Source of the DNA: Legionella longbeachae | GTDB taxonomy: Bacteria; Pseudomonadota; Gammaproteobacteria; Legionellales; Legionellaceae | Assembly: GCA_016191305.1 (NCBI GenBank) | Contig: JACPOX010000199.1 | Coordinates: 1 to 16,362 of the forward strand | DNA length: 16,362 nucleotides | Direction: 5' to 3' | Shown: in pieces, positions 1 to 7,778 of the stretch | How the letters are laid out: each line of letters opens with the position of its first letter | Position numbering within the stretch: position 1 is the stretch's first letter | Notes under the pieces: generated by a model | What the model saw: only the letters and a program-made list of their open reading frames with translations | Database searches by the model: none | What the model was told of the DNA's origin: nothing | Position numbers and translations under genes: made by a program

Positions 1-405
1 AGCTAAATTGATCGCATTTTTGACAGATACCTACGCATGCCAGACATGCTTTATACTGATTACGAATTGTTTCAGGGTTTTCGCACAACTTAGGCTTAAT
101 TTTTCAACCTATGTGATTTGTAACCAGTATATTACAAAGTGTGCACCTCTCACTGTACAGGGAACATGCGTAAAGTCTGTCCACAAGGCCATGGGGTCGT
201 TTAAAGATCACTTCTCTTATTGTTCAGTTCCAGGTGCTGTTGACATAGAGTAACTCGTGTAAAGTAACTGGGTTTTCAATCGCTTCAGAGGAAAATCCAG
301 ACAAAGCTTGAGTATAGAAATGTCAATGATTCCAATTGAACCTCTAAGGTTGAGCCTTTTACTATCTCAACTTAAATGATTGCGCCCTAAATAATGGGGT
401 AATAG
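1..405 (+). promoter_or_regulatory. Long 5' leader of rne with alternative hairpins
   Basis: No credible gene is present in these 405 bases; the longest open frame is Cys-rich and unlike a known protein. The segment is probably the rne promoter and untranslated leader. RNase E controls its own mRNA through a long leader in E. coli (family knowledge). Two hairpins can be drawn near the start codon. One pairs 339-343 with 347-351 (AACCT/AGGTT). The other pairs 347-354 with 366-373 (AGGTTGAG with CTCAACTT, one G-U pair). They share bases 347-351, so they cannot form together. A GGGGT ribosome-binding sequence lies at 396-400. I could not identify a convincing -35/-10 pair. Confidence 0.4.
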
Positions 406-2358
406 ATGGAAAAAATGTTAATCAATGCAATGCAAACTGAGGAAGTTCGTGTTGCACTTATTAAAGACAATTATTTATTTGATCTGGATATTGAATGTCC
501 TGGTGAAATAAAGAAAAAGGGGAATATATATAAAGCAACAGTGACTAGAAGAGAACCAAGCCTTGATGCAGTTTTTGTAGAATACGGTTCCAAACGTCAA
601 GGTTTTCTACCTCTTAAAGAAATTGCACCTGAATATTTAAGTAAAAATCCAGAAGAATTTGGCGATGAAAAACCTCCAATTACTTCCTTAATCCGCGAAG
701 GTCAGGAATTACTCATCCAAGTAGATAAAGAAGAACGTGGTAGCAAAGGGGCTGCATTAACTACCTTTATTACTTTAGCTGGATGCTACCTGGTTTTGAT
801 GCCTAATAATCCACGTTCCGGTGGCATATCTCGCCGCATTGAAGGTGAAGAACGTGATGAACTACGTGAAACACTTAATGCTTTAACTTTACCCGAAGAT
901 ATGGGGCTTATTATCCGTACTGCGGGTGTTGGCAAAAGCCAGGAAGAATTACAAGACGACTTGGATATGCTTTGTAATCAATGGCAATCGATTAAACAGG
1001 CCTATAATACAGAACTGGCTCCTTGCCTCATTCACCAAGAAGGTGATGTGATTATCCGTTCTATACGTGATAATCTGCGCAAATCGATCAGCGAAATCAT
1101 CATAGATGATCAGATTTCCTACATCAAAGCCAAACAATATATTGAACGTGTAAAACCAGAATTTTTACCCAACTTGAAGTTATACAATAGCAGTATCCCT
1201 TTGTTTAATTTCTATCAAATTGAAAGTCAAATAGAAACTGCATATCAACGCCAAGTCATGTTGCCATCTGGAGGTGCTTTAGTTATCGACCGAACCGAGG
1301 CCCTAGTATCAATCGATGTCAATTCAGCCAAAGCAACAAGTGGAACAGATATTGAAGCAACAGCCTTGAATACTAACATTGAAGCGGCAGATGAAATTGC
1401 ACGTCAATTACGTTTACGTGATTTAGGTGGTTTGGTAGTGATTGATTTTATTGATATGAGCTCCAGTAAAAATCAACGGGATGTGGAAAATCGCTTAAAA
1501 GAAGCATTACAGGCAGACAGGGCTCGAATTCAGGTAGGTCGTATTTCTCGCTTTGGTCTTTTGGAAATGTCGCGTCAACGTCTTAGATTGTCTTTGGGAG
1601 AAAGCGCCCAAGAAATTTGTCCTCGTTGTGAAGGTCGTGGTACTGTACGTAATATTCAGTCCCATGGCTTATCTATTACACGTCTTATCGAAGAAGAAGC
1701 ACTAAAAGAAAAGACTGCTGAAATACAAGTACAGCTTCCGCCTGAAATGGCCACTTTCATTATGAATGAAAAACGTAACTTCATTAAAGATATTGAAAAA
1801 AGACATAATGTGATTGTAATGATTATTGCTAATCCTTACATGCATTTACCGCAGTATTCAATTACTCGTTTGAAAGAAGATAATGTAGGTAAAACCAAAA
1901 AGCCCAGTTATACATTGATTCAACAACCTGAATTACAAGTTACAAGCGGTGAGCACGACAATGCTTCACGCGATGAACCCGCAGTTAAGCCATTTACAGA
2001 TCATCAGCCTGTTAGAAACTCACAAACAAGTTTCATCAAACGTTTATGGTCAAGTTTATTTGGTGGGCAAACGGATTCAGCAACTACTGAAGCACAAAGT
2101 GATGCCAAGAAAACTCAAAACCGTAATCAAACCCAGGTAAAATCATCGAGAGCTCCTTCTGCTAACGATAGAAGACCACAAAATCGAAGACGCAGACCCA
2201 GTGGAAATCAACCACAACGGGCTGGTGGTTCCTCCACTTCTTCCCCCAATCCTAACCAACAGCGCAGAAGACCTGGCCAGCCCCAACAAGGCAGTGTCAA
2301 ACCCAATGTTCCAAGAGTGGATGGCAATAAAAAAAGAGAGCCTGTAATTAAAGAATAG
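406..2358 (+). CDS. rne: Ribonuclease E, short C-terminal form
   Basis: Endoribonuclease that starts mRNA decay and processes stable RNAs. The first ~510 residues follow E. coli RNase E closely: N-terminus MEKMLINAMQ, an S1 RNA-binding domain (about 37-125), the 5'-sensor region (PNNPRSGGISRRIEG, 133-147), and the DNase I-like catalytic domain with metal ligands Asp304 and Asp347. The Zn-link CPRC has Cys405 and Cys408. All of these sit one residue later than in E. coli (303, 346, 404, 407). After residue 510 the tail is only ~140 residues, against ~530 in E. coli. It holds a short amphipathic stretch (FIKRLWSSLFGG, 543-554) that resembles the membrane-targeting segment, then an Arg/Gln/Pro-rich, disordered, probably RNA-binding region (585-625). 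Start 406 is chosen because MEKMLINA aligns with E. coli MKRMLINA and GGGGT precedes it. Very confident. Confidence 0.98.
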   Translation: MEKMLINAMQTEEVRVALIKDNYLFDLDIECPGEIKKKGNIYKATVTRREPSLDAVFVEYGSKRQGFLPLKEIAPEYLSKNPEEFGDEKPPITSLIREGQELLIQVDKEERGSKGAALTTFITLAGCYLVLMPNNPRSGGISRRIEGEERDELRETLNALTLPEDMGLIIRTAGVGKSQEELQDDLDMLCNQWQSIKQAYNTELAPCLIHQEGDVIIRSIRDNLRKSISEIIIDDQISYIKAKQYIERVKPEFLPNLKLYNSSIPLFNFYQIESQIETAYQRQVMLPSGGALVIDRTEALVSIDVNSAKATSGTDIEATALNTNIEAADEIARQLRLRDLGGLVVIDFIDMSSSKNQRDVENRLKEALQADRARIQVGRISRFGLLEMSRQRLRLSLGESAQEICPRCEGRGTVRNIQSHGLSITRLIEEEALKEKTAEIQVQLPPEMATFIMNEKRNFIKDIEKRHNVIVMIIANPYMHLPQYSITRLKEDNVGKTKKPSYTLIQQPELQVTSGEHDNASRDEPAVKPFTDHQPVRNSQTSFIKRLWSSLFGGQTDSATTEAQSDAKKTQNRNQTQVKSSRAPSANDRRPQNRRRRPSGNQPQRAGGSSTSSPNPNQQRRRPGQPQQGSVKPNVPRVDGNKKREPVIKE

Positions 2359-2374
2359 TGAAAATGTCATTAGT

Positions 2375-2412
2375 GTGTTATTCCTGCCTTCGCGGGAATA
2401 ACACAGTTTTTT
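2375..2412 (+). terminator. Rho-independent terminator after rne
   Basis: A 13-bp stem (2375-2387 with 2392-2404, one T-G wobble) closes a four-base loop and is followed two bases later by six T (2407-2412). It begins 17 bases after the rne stop. The stem core resembles the CGCGAAGG-type palindromes scattered through many proteobacterial genomes. It sits between two convergent genes; on the minus strand no T-run follows it closely, so termination is expected mainly for rne. Confidence 0.85.
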
Positions 2413-2433
2413 GAATACTCTCAAGTTTAACAG

Positions 2434-2616
2434 CTATGGTATAGCAGTCATTGTCTCAGCTCCGAAGAAGCCTAAAATTAACAATACCAAGAAAATAACA
2501 ATAAATAAAAAGAAAAGTGTTTTAGAAATACTTGTTGCTGTTGATGCAATGCCACGAAAACCAAATAAACCTGCAACAATAGCGATGACTAAAAATATAA
2601 GCGCCCACTTCAACAT
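2434..2616 (-). CDS. DUF1328 (YtjA-like) small membrane protein
   Basis: A 60-residue protein with two hydrophobic helices (about 2-20 and 33-54) flanking a small polar loop (FRGIASTATSISK). It matches the pattern of the DUF1328/YtjA family of E. coli ([20 protein letters not shown], then a Gly/Ala-rich loop and a second helix), which is usually 50-60 residues. The role of the family is unknown; it is an inner-membrane protein by composition. A good ribosome-binding site (AAGGAG) lies about 7 bases before the ATG at 2616. It is a single gene, convergent with rne and separated from the ankyrin gene upstream by a palindromic repeat. Confidence 0.88.
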   Translation of the reverse strand: MLKWALIFLVIAIVAGLFGFRGIASTATSISKTLFFLFIVIFLVLLILGFFGAETMTAIP

Positions 2617-2630
2617 AACGATCTCCTTGA

Positions 2631-2715
2631 CGTAGGTTGGGTCCCTGACCCAACATGAAACAGCAGCCTAACGTATAGCTTTTTGTTGGTCCATGAGCCC
2701 CACCTACATCCTACG
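2631..2715. repeat. REP-like imperfect palindrome
   Basis: The left part (2631-2654) begins CGTAGGTTGGG and contains a small hairpin, TTGGGT-ccctg-ACCCAA (2637-2653). The right part (2685-2715) is an imperfect inverted copy ending CACCTACATCCTACG. The core GTAGGTTGGG also ends the larger inverted repeat at 9562-9760, so both look like members of one dispersed repeat family. It lies between the DUF1328 gene and the end of the ankyrin gene and could act as a transcription or mRNA-end barrier (inference). Confidence 0.6.
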
Positions 2716-2792
2716 TTTATTTACATCAATCTGAGGTCAAACCCTCTTACTATTTGATTATAGATGAAAAAATAAAAGATTTGGAGATATAG

Positions 2793-4196
2793 CTATAGCC
2801 CGGTAGCAATCGGATTAACGCCAATATTAGGATTTATACCGCAATCATCAAGAATTTTGAGTAAATTATTACCTTTTTTTGTTAAACGTTTAATACAATA
2901 TTCTTCAAGATAGCTTTTTAAAATATATTCATAATCAGGTAAAATCAGAACAGAAAGTATTTTCTCAGCTATTTCCAAATCTCGTTTGTTTTCATTATTA
3001 CAGGCTTGAAATAATACGCCTCCCAGCATTGCTGCAATACTTGCCTTGCGTGCAGGATTCGCCAAATAAAAACGCTGAATGCATTCATCAATAGCTCGTT
3101 CTTTATCCCATATTACCCACTCATCATAGAAAGCCATAGTCGTACCGAGATCTAAAACAGAAGACTTATCTAAGATTTGTATGGCATAAGCTACAGCGAC
3201 TATGGCCTGTATATTAGCCCAAGAACAATTTCCACTGATTTGTGAACTAATAGGCATTGTTGCTACAGGAATTAAACCTAAATGTTGATTGATTACATGG
3301 TGGAAATATCGTCTTTTTTGCTTTTTGTAAAGAAAATCCTGTAAAAAATGGATATCAAACTCTTCAGGTCTACTGATTTTATAGATATTTACGCTACCTT
3401 CCTGCAAGCTATTCTCACCTCTGTCAATTTTAGCCCACCACTGACCAAAACGAACAAAGCCCATGGCATGACCTCGACTTGCTGCTGGAAGAATTAACAT
3501 AGGGGCATTTAATAATTGATGTAGGCGTTGTATTTGCTCCGTACCCAACATAGGCAAGTGCTGATATTGCAAAAGCTCTTCCGCATAAGTAAATGCATCT
3601 ATAATCACATGAACTAAGGGAAAAAATTCGCGTAAATGACGAGTAGAATAGCTGCTGATGAATCGTCTTAATGCATCTTTAATCACCGCAACAGTAAACT
3701 CCAGAATAAATCCTTCATAATCTAATTCAATAAATTCACCCTTGGCATTAACAATATCTACATCACCTTGTAGTTCAAATCGATGACCTAAAATTTTGCC
3801 ATTAATAAAATCTAAAGCAAAATCAAGTTTCGCTCCGTTTTGATAAAGTAAATGTTTGAGTGGATCCTGACGTCTTAATACAGGATAAACAAGCACAGAA
3901 AGTCCATTACGCGTATACGCATTAGGATTAGCCCCATAACTTAATAATAAACGAGCCAATTCTACATCATTATTATCTACAGCCCAGTGTAAGGGAGTTC
4001 TTCCGGTTACATCTGCTTTATTGACATCGGCTTTATGAGCGATTAATTGCTCGGCAATTTTGACTTGACGTGTAATAGCACATTCAATTAAAGGCGTAAA
4101 ACCATATTCATCTATATCATCAAGAGAATCACCTGAACGAAGATAAGCTTCAAAATCAGGCATTTTATGGCTGATTATGTCACTTGCAATTGTCAT
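2793..4196 (-). CDS. ankH: Ankyrin-repeat Dot/Icm effector, AnkH/LegA3-like
   Basis: 467 residues from the ATG at 4196. Three ankyrin repeats are visible: about 31-62 (YGFTPLIECAI), 64-95 (TGRTPLHWAVDNND...LLLSYGANPN) and a degenerate one at 97-127. An insert rich in beta residues follows (about 128-170). The C-terminal half has the layout of a cysteine-protease-like fold: His243 (SRGHAMGF), Asp258 (KIDRG) and Cys324 (ISGNCSWAN) are candidate triad residues. AnkH of L. pneumophila is known for ankyrin repeats plus a cysteine-protease-like domain, a very similar length, conservation across the genus, and binding of host LARP7. I recognise the gene by this layout, not by alignment. The ATG shares one base with the stop codon of the upstream gene (TGATG), so translation is probably coupled; a TTG at 4199 is an alternative start. 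Most likely delivered into the host by the type IVB secretion system. Confidence 0.75.
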   Translation of the reverse strand: MTIASDIISHKMPDFEAYLRSGDSLDDIDEYGFTPLIECAITRQVKIAEQLIAHKADVNKADVTGRTPLHWAVDNNDVELARLLLSYGANPNAYTRNGLSVLVYPVLRRQDPLKHLLYQNGAKLDFALDFINGKILGHRFELQGDVDIVNAKGEFIELDYEGFILEFTVAVIKDALRRFISSYSTRHLREFFPLVHVIIDAFTYAEELLQYQHLPMLGTEQIQRLHQLLNAPMLILPAASRGHAMGFVRFGQWWAKIDRGENSLQEGSVNIYKISRPEEFDIHFLQDFLYKKQKRRYFHHVINQHLGLIPVATMPISSQISGNCSWANIQAIVAVAYAIQILDKSSVLDLGTTMAFYDEWVIWDKERAIDECIQRFYLANPARKASIAAMLGGVLFQACNNENKRDLEIAEKILSVLILPDYEYILKSYLEEYCIKRLTKKGNNLLKILDDCGINPNIGVNPIATGL

Positions 4197-4606
4197 CAAG
4201 GACCTCGGGGTTTAGGTGTTGAAGAAAATTTTGGCATATTCCCTAAACGGTGTTGTTTTTCCTGTTCTTGATTGCGTCGTTCATTATCGTACTCTCGTCG
4301 CGCTGCAGTATTTAAAGGAGGCTCCGGATTTAAAGGAGAATCAATTCCATCAAAGCGCTGACTATCTAATACAGGATGTTGTAATATATCATTTTGTAAT
4401 TCGCCTTCTGGACTATTGGGGACTACTTCATGGTCTGGATGTTCACGTGCGTTCACACGTCCCAATCGCATCTCGCCTTGCTGTTCTGCAAGACGTCTTT
4501 TTCGTTCCATCGATTTGGTTTCTGCAGCCAAAAGAGAGCCTTCACGTCCAATATTAGGTAAACGTGTTGGCAAATCAGTACCACGTATTTTATTTTTAGT
4601 GCTCAT
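4196..4606 (-). CDS. Hypothetical hydrophilic protein, upstream of ankH
   Basis: 136 residues from the ATG at 4606 (a TTG at 4624 would add six). I do not recognise a domain. The protein is very polar, has no membrane segment and no cysteine, is rich in Arg, Glu, Gln, Asn and Pro, and is probably largely disordered. A charged stretch (SMERKRRLAEQQGEMRLGR) could form a helix. The end has a Glu/Gln-rich patch (NERRNQEQEKQ) about 20 residues before a Pro/Lys-rich tail, loosely like the Glu-rich C-terminal signals of Dot/Icm substrates (inference). It overlaps the ankyrin gene by one base and follows asd by 45 bases. It has no clear ribosome-binding site, which fits a leaderless mRNA (see the promoter at 4613-4618). 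It could be a partner or second substrate linked to the ankyrin protein. Confidence 0.8.
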   Translation of the reverse strand: MSTKNKIRGTDLPTRLPNIGREGSLLAAETKSMERKRRLAEQQGEMRLGRVNAREHPDHEVVPNSPEGELQNDILQHPVLDSQRFDGIDSPLNPEPPLNTAARREYDNERRNQEQEKQHRLGNMPKFSSTPKPRGP

Positions 4607-4612
4607 AAAATG

Positions 4613-4618
4613 AGTATA
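4613..4618 (-). promoter_or_regulatory. Candidate -10 box giving a leaderless mRNA
   Basis: On the minus strand TATACT occupies 4618-4613. Six bases later comes the A of the ATG at 4606, the usual distance from -10 box to transcription start. A transcript started here would begin at or next to the start codon. No good -35 box is seen at the expected distance (AAACTC). This would let the hypothetical gene and ankH be expressed apart from asd. Confidence 0.35.
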
Positions 4619-4651
4619 TACCAAAAAAACTTATAGAGTTTGGAAATTATA

Positions 4652-5674
4652 TTACAAAAAATCCTTTTGCAAAATTTCAGCAATCTGCACTGCATTAGAT
4701 GCAGCACCTTTGCGAATATTATCAGCAACTACCCACAAATTTAATCCATTAGGAGATGATATATCTTGTCTGATACGCCCAACAAATACTTCATCATGCC
4801 CAATAGCATTTTTAAGCACCGTAGGGTAGCTTGCTTTACTCATATTATCAATAACTTTAACGCCTGGAGCTTTAGAAAGCAGTTTGCGTGCCTCCTCGGC
4901 AGTCATTGGTTTTTTTAATTCTATGTGAATGGCTTCAGAATGCCCATAAATAACCGGTACTCTGACCGCTGTAGGATTCACCATAATGTTATCATCTTCC
5001 AAAATCTTTCGGGTTTCCCACACCATTTTCATTTCTTCACGGGTATATCCATTTTCTTCAAACTGATCAATATGCGGAATGACGTTAAAAGCAATTTGTT
5101 GTGGATAAACAGATGAAGTCGCAGGTCGACCATTTAAAAGATCACCTACTTGGGCGATAAGTTCGCTAATGGCTTTTTTGCCTGTGCCAGAGACAGACTG
5201 ATACGTTGCTACATTAATTCGAGTAATTCCTGCAACATCATACAAAGGCTTTAGAGCAACAACCATTTGAATGGTTGAGCAATTAGGATTGGCTATAATT
5301 CCTCTCTTTGTATATTCAGCAATGCAATGCGGATTTACCTCAGGAACCACTAAAGGAATATCTTTTTCATAACGAAAAGAAGAGCTATTATCAATAACCA
5401 CACAACCTGAAGCAGCGGCCTTAGGTACATATTCTTTAGATACGGAACCTCCAGCTGAAAATAAGGCAATGTCTACCTTGCTAAAATCAAATTCAGCCAA
5501 ATCCAAAACATCCAATTGTTTGTTTTTAAACCTAACGGTTTTACCTATGGAACGTGAACTCGCTAAGGGATAAAGAGTCTTTATGGGAAACTTTCTTTCT
5601 TCCAATACAGTTAAAAAGGTTTCTCCAACAGCGCCTGTGGCACCCACTATGGCTACATTTAATTCTCTGCTCAT
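4652..5674 (-). CDS. asd: Aspartate-semialdehyde dehydrogenase
   Basis: 340 residues, a normal length. Reduces aspartyl phosphate to aspartate semialdehyde with NADPH, the branch point to lysine, diaminopimelate (cell wall), threonine and methionine; cytosolic. The NADP-binding loop is GATGAVGETF (11-20). The catalytic cysteine is Cys132 in NPNCSTIQM. The substrate-binding region includes SGTGKKA (162-168), and the general base is probably His245 in YGHSEAIHIE. The start is supported by GAGGG a few bases upstream. The start codon is 16 bases after the aroC stop, so the two are almost certainly co-transcribed. Very confident. Confidence 0.97.
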   Translation of the reverse strand: MSRELNVAIVGATGAVGETFLTVLEERKFPIKTLYPLASSRSIGKTVRFKNKQLDVLDLAEFDFSKVDIALFSAGGSVSKEYVPKAAASGCVVIDNSSSFRYEKDIPLVVPEVNPHCIAEYTKRGIIANPNCSTIQMVVALKPLYDVAGITRINVATYQSVSGTGKKAISELIAQVGDLLNGRPATSSVYPQQIAFNVIPHIDQFEENGYTREEMKMVWETRKILEDDNIMVNPTAVRVPVIYGHSEAIHIELKKPMTAEEARKLLSKAPGVKVIDNMSKASYPTVLKNAIGHDEVFVGRIRQDISSPNGLNLWVVADNIRKGAASNAVQIAEILQKDFL

Positions 5675-5690
5675 TTTACCCTCTTTTACT

Positions 5691-6746
5691 TTATGTTATC
5701 GCTTTATGTCTCAAAAAATGATCCATCAATACTAAAGCCATCATTGCTTCAGCTATAGGCACAGCCCGAATTCCGACACAAGGATCATGTCGCCCTTTAG
5801 TCACTACAGACACCTCATCTCCAAATACATTAACTGTTTTACCTGGAGTGGTAATACTTGAAGTCGGTTTTAAAGCAATACTAACGTCTACAGTTTGTCC
5901 TGTAGAAATTCCCCCTAAAATCCCGCCTGCATGATTACTAAGAAAACCTTGATGCGACATTTGATCGCGATGCACCGAACCTAATTGGTTGACCGCAGAA
6001 AATCCTGCACCTATTTCAACACCTTTAACCGCATTAATCGACATCATCGCATATGCTAAAGTTGCATCCAGCTTGTCAAATACAGGATCACCAAGTCCTA
6101 TAGGTACATTTTTAGCAAGTATTCTAACTTTAGCTCCAACGGAATCACCTTGTCTTCTTAATTGATCAATAGAGTCAGCCAGAGCTGTAATTTGTTTGTT
6201 ATTAGGACAGAAAAACGGATTATTATTAATTTCTGCTTCATCATCAAAGTGCAAAATCAAGTCACCCATTTGCTGCAAATAGCCTACTATTTCTAGTTTT
6301 AAATTACGCTGCAAATACAAACGAGCAATAGCACCTGCGGCTACACGGGCTGCAGTCTCGCGCGCGGAGGAACGACCACCTCCCCGATAATCTCTATACC
6401 CGTATTTATGATGATAAGTAAAATCCGCATGCCCTGGGCGAAACAGATCTTTTATTTCTTCATAATCACGAGAACGTTGGTCGGTATTCTGAATCAGCAA
6501 CGCTATGGGTGCTCCGGTAGTTTTACCTTTAAAAACACCAGAGAGAATTTGCACCTTATCTTCTTCCCTTCTTTGCGTCGTATATTTGGACTGCCCTGGT
6601 TTGCGTTTGTCTAGAAAGGGTTGGATGTCTTCTTCAACGAGTAATAAACCCGGAGGACAACCATCAACCACACAGCCAATTGCTGGGCCGTGGCTTTCAC
6701 CAAAAGTGGTTACTGTAAATAAGGTTCCAAATGTATTACCCGACAT
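5691..6746 (-). CDS. aroC: Chorismate synthase
   Basis: 351 residues from the ATG at 6746. Converts EPSP to chorismate, the last step of the shikimate pathway, using reduced FMN. Family signatures are clear: [12 protein letters not shown] (13-24, conserved His19), RPGHADFTY (103-111, conserved His106), [16 protein letters not shown] (116-131), and the late GRHDPC region. The chosen ATG matches the usual MSGNTFG/MAGNTIG N-terminus; a TTG at 6761 would add five unlikely residues. The ATG lies inside the end of prmB (11-base overlap), with GAAGAG as ribosome-binding site within the prmB coding sequence, which suggests coupled translation. Confidence 0.97.
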   Translation of the reverse strand: MSGNTFGTLFTVTTFGESHGPAIGCVVDGCPPGLLLVEEDIQPFLDKRKPGQSKYTTQRREEDKVQILSGVFKGKTTGAPIALLIQNTDQRSRDYEEIKDLFRPGHADFTYHHKYGYRDYRGGGRSSARETAARVAAGAIARLYLQRNLKLEIVGYLQQMGDLILHFDDEAEINNNPFFCPNNKQITALADSIDQLRRQGDSVGAKVRILAKNVPIGLGDPVFDKLDATLAYAMMSINAVKGVEIGAGFSAVNQLGSVHRDQMSHQGFLSNHAGGILGGISTGQTVDVSIALKPTSSITTPGKTVNVFGDEVSVVTKGRHDPCVGIRAVPIAEAMMALVLMDHFLRHKAIT

Positions 6747-7653
6747 TAAAGTACTCTTCAAGCTGTTGCTTAGTTAATAAAAATACCCCTTGTCCTCCTT
6801 GACTCAGTTCAAGCCAAGTAAAAGGAACATGAGGATAAGCGTCACACAAAGCTTCCTCACTATTTCCAACTTCTACAATCAAGATACCCTGGGCACTTAA
6901 ATATTTATGAGCATTTTGGAGAATTGCATCAACAATAGCCAAACCATTATTGCTGGTTTCCAAAGCCAAAACAGGTTCATGGCGAAACTCATCAGGTAAA
7001 GTTTGCATCTCTTCCTTACCTACATAAGGCGGGTTGCTAACAATTACATCATAGCTTACTTGCGGCACTTTAGCGAAACAATCAGACTCGATTAAGCTAA
7101 GTTGCTCTTCTACCCCTAATTGCTCACAATTAATTGCAGCAACAGCAAGGGCTTCACTGGATATATCAACCGCATCGACTTTAGCATCAGGAAAAGCATA
7201 ACAACAAGCAATCGCAATACAACCACTACCAGTACACAAATCAAGTATACGATGTACCTTATCAACCTCTATCCATGGAGAAAATTCATTTTGTATGAGT
7301 TCTGCTATAGGCGAACGTGGGATCAGCACACGCTCATCTACATAAAAAGGTAAATCACAAAAATAAGCTTCTTTTATCAAATAAGGGACAGGCACTCGAT
7401 GGTTAATGCGTTTTTCAAGTTGCTGACATATATGTTTTTTTTCACTACTCGTTAAACGAGCATTGAGCAGATTAGGATCTACATCATAAGGCAAAGACAA
7501 GCTTCGCAGAATTAAAGACTGTATGTCGTCCCATGCATTGTCAGTACCATGGCCATAATATAATTGTGCATTTATTGCGCATGACAAACTAAAACGCAAA
7601 AAATCCAAAATAGTGACTAACTCTTCAGTTTCTTTTAGTATATAACTGCTCAT
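6736..7653 (-). CDS. prmB: Ribosomal protein L3 N5-glutamine methyltransferase
   Basis: 305 residues. Methylates a glutamine of ribosomal protein L3 using S-adenosylmethionine. It follows E. coli PrmB along its full length: a helical N-terminal substrate domain ([12 protein letters not shown], 32-43; ARLTSSEK), then [17 protein letters not shown], the AdoMet loop [12 protein letters not shown] and the glutamine-binding NPPY. The RSPI after the IP motif and the YGHGTDN segment separate it from the related release-factor enzyme PrmC. The order prmB-aroC is the same as in E. coli, with the Smr gene divergent. The ribosome-binding site is poor. First gene of the minus-strand run. Confidence 0.95.
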   Translation of the reverse strand: MSSYILKETEELVTILDFLRFSLSCAINAQLYYGHGTDNAWDDIQSLILRSLSLPYDVDPNLLNARLTSSEKKHICQQLEKRINHRVPVPYLIKEAYFCDLPFYVDERVLIPRSPIAELIQNEFSPWIEVDKVHRILDLCTGSGCIAIACCYAFPDAKVDAVDISSEALAVAAINCEQLGVEEQLSLIESDCFAKVPQVSYDVIVSNPPYVGKEEMQTLPDEFRHEPVLALETSNNGLAIVDAILQNAHKYLSAQGILIVEVGNSEEALCDAYPHVPFTWLELSQGGQGVFLLTKQQLEEYFNVG

Positions 7654-7778
7654 AGGATTGTATTCTCATCCAGAAAAAGTACAAATTGTACCCTAATTTA
7701 AAAAACAAATGTAGCCTTAATCATTTGTCGTCTCTCCTGAGGTATACTTAATCTATAACTTATGAATTTTGACCTAAA
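7654..7778. promoter_or_regulatory. Divergent promoter region prmB / Smr gene
   Basis: This 125-base spacer separates two divergent genes. For prmB, TACAAT on the minus strand (7690-7685) is a likely -10 box, giving a leader of about 25 bases; its -35 region is weak. For the Smr gene, TATACT at 7743-7748 is a likely -10 box, also without a strong -35. A perfect 13-base palindrome, GTACAAATTGTAC (7679-7691), overlaps the prmB -10 box and could be a regulator site or chance in an AT-rich spacer. Confidence 0.45.

Noticed and set aside
20..57. TTGACA (20-25) and TATACT (52-57) as an rne promoter
   Set aside because: The spacing is 26 bases, too long for a standard promoter; either box alone is not enough.
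8..253. 81-codon open frame in the rne leader
   Set aside because: Cys-rich, low-complexity-free but unlike any protein I know, no ribosome-binding site, and it lies in the probable regulatory leader.
240..265. TTGACA at 240-245 as a second rne promoter
   Set aside because: No -10-like hexamer at 16-18 bases; the nearest AT-rich word is too close.
949..1137. Antisense open frames inside rne, aroC, ankH and the split gene
   Set aside because: They are shadows of well-supported genes, without their own signals or recognisable products.
7679..7691. GTACAAATTGTAC palindrome as a regulator operator
   Set aside because: Perfect but only 13 bases in an AT-rich spacer; a similar word near 15303 has no matching context, so I keep it only as a note in the promoter entry.
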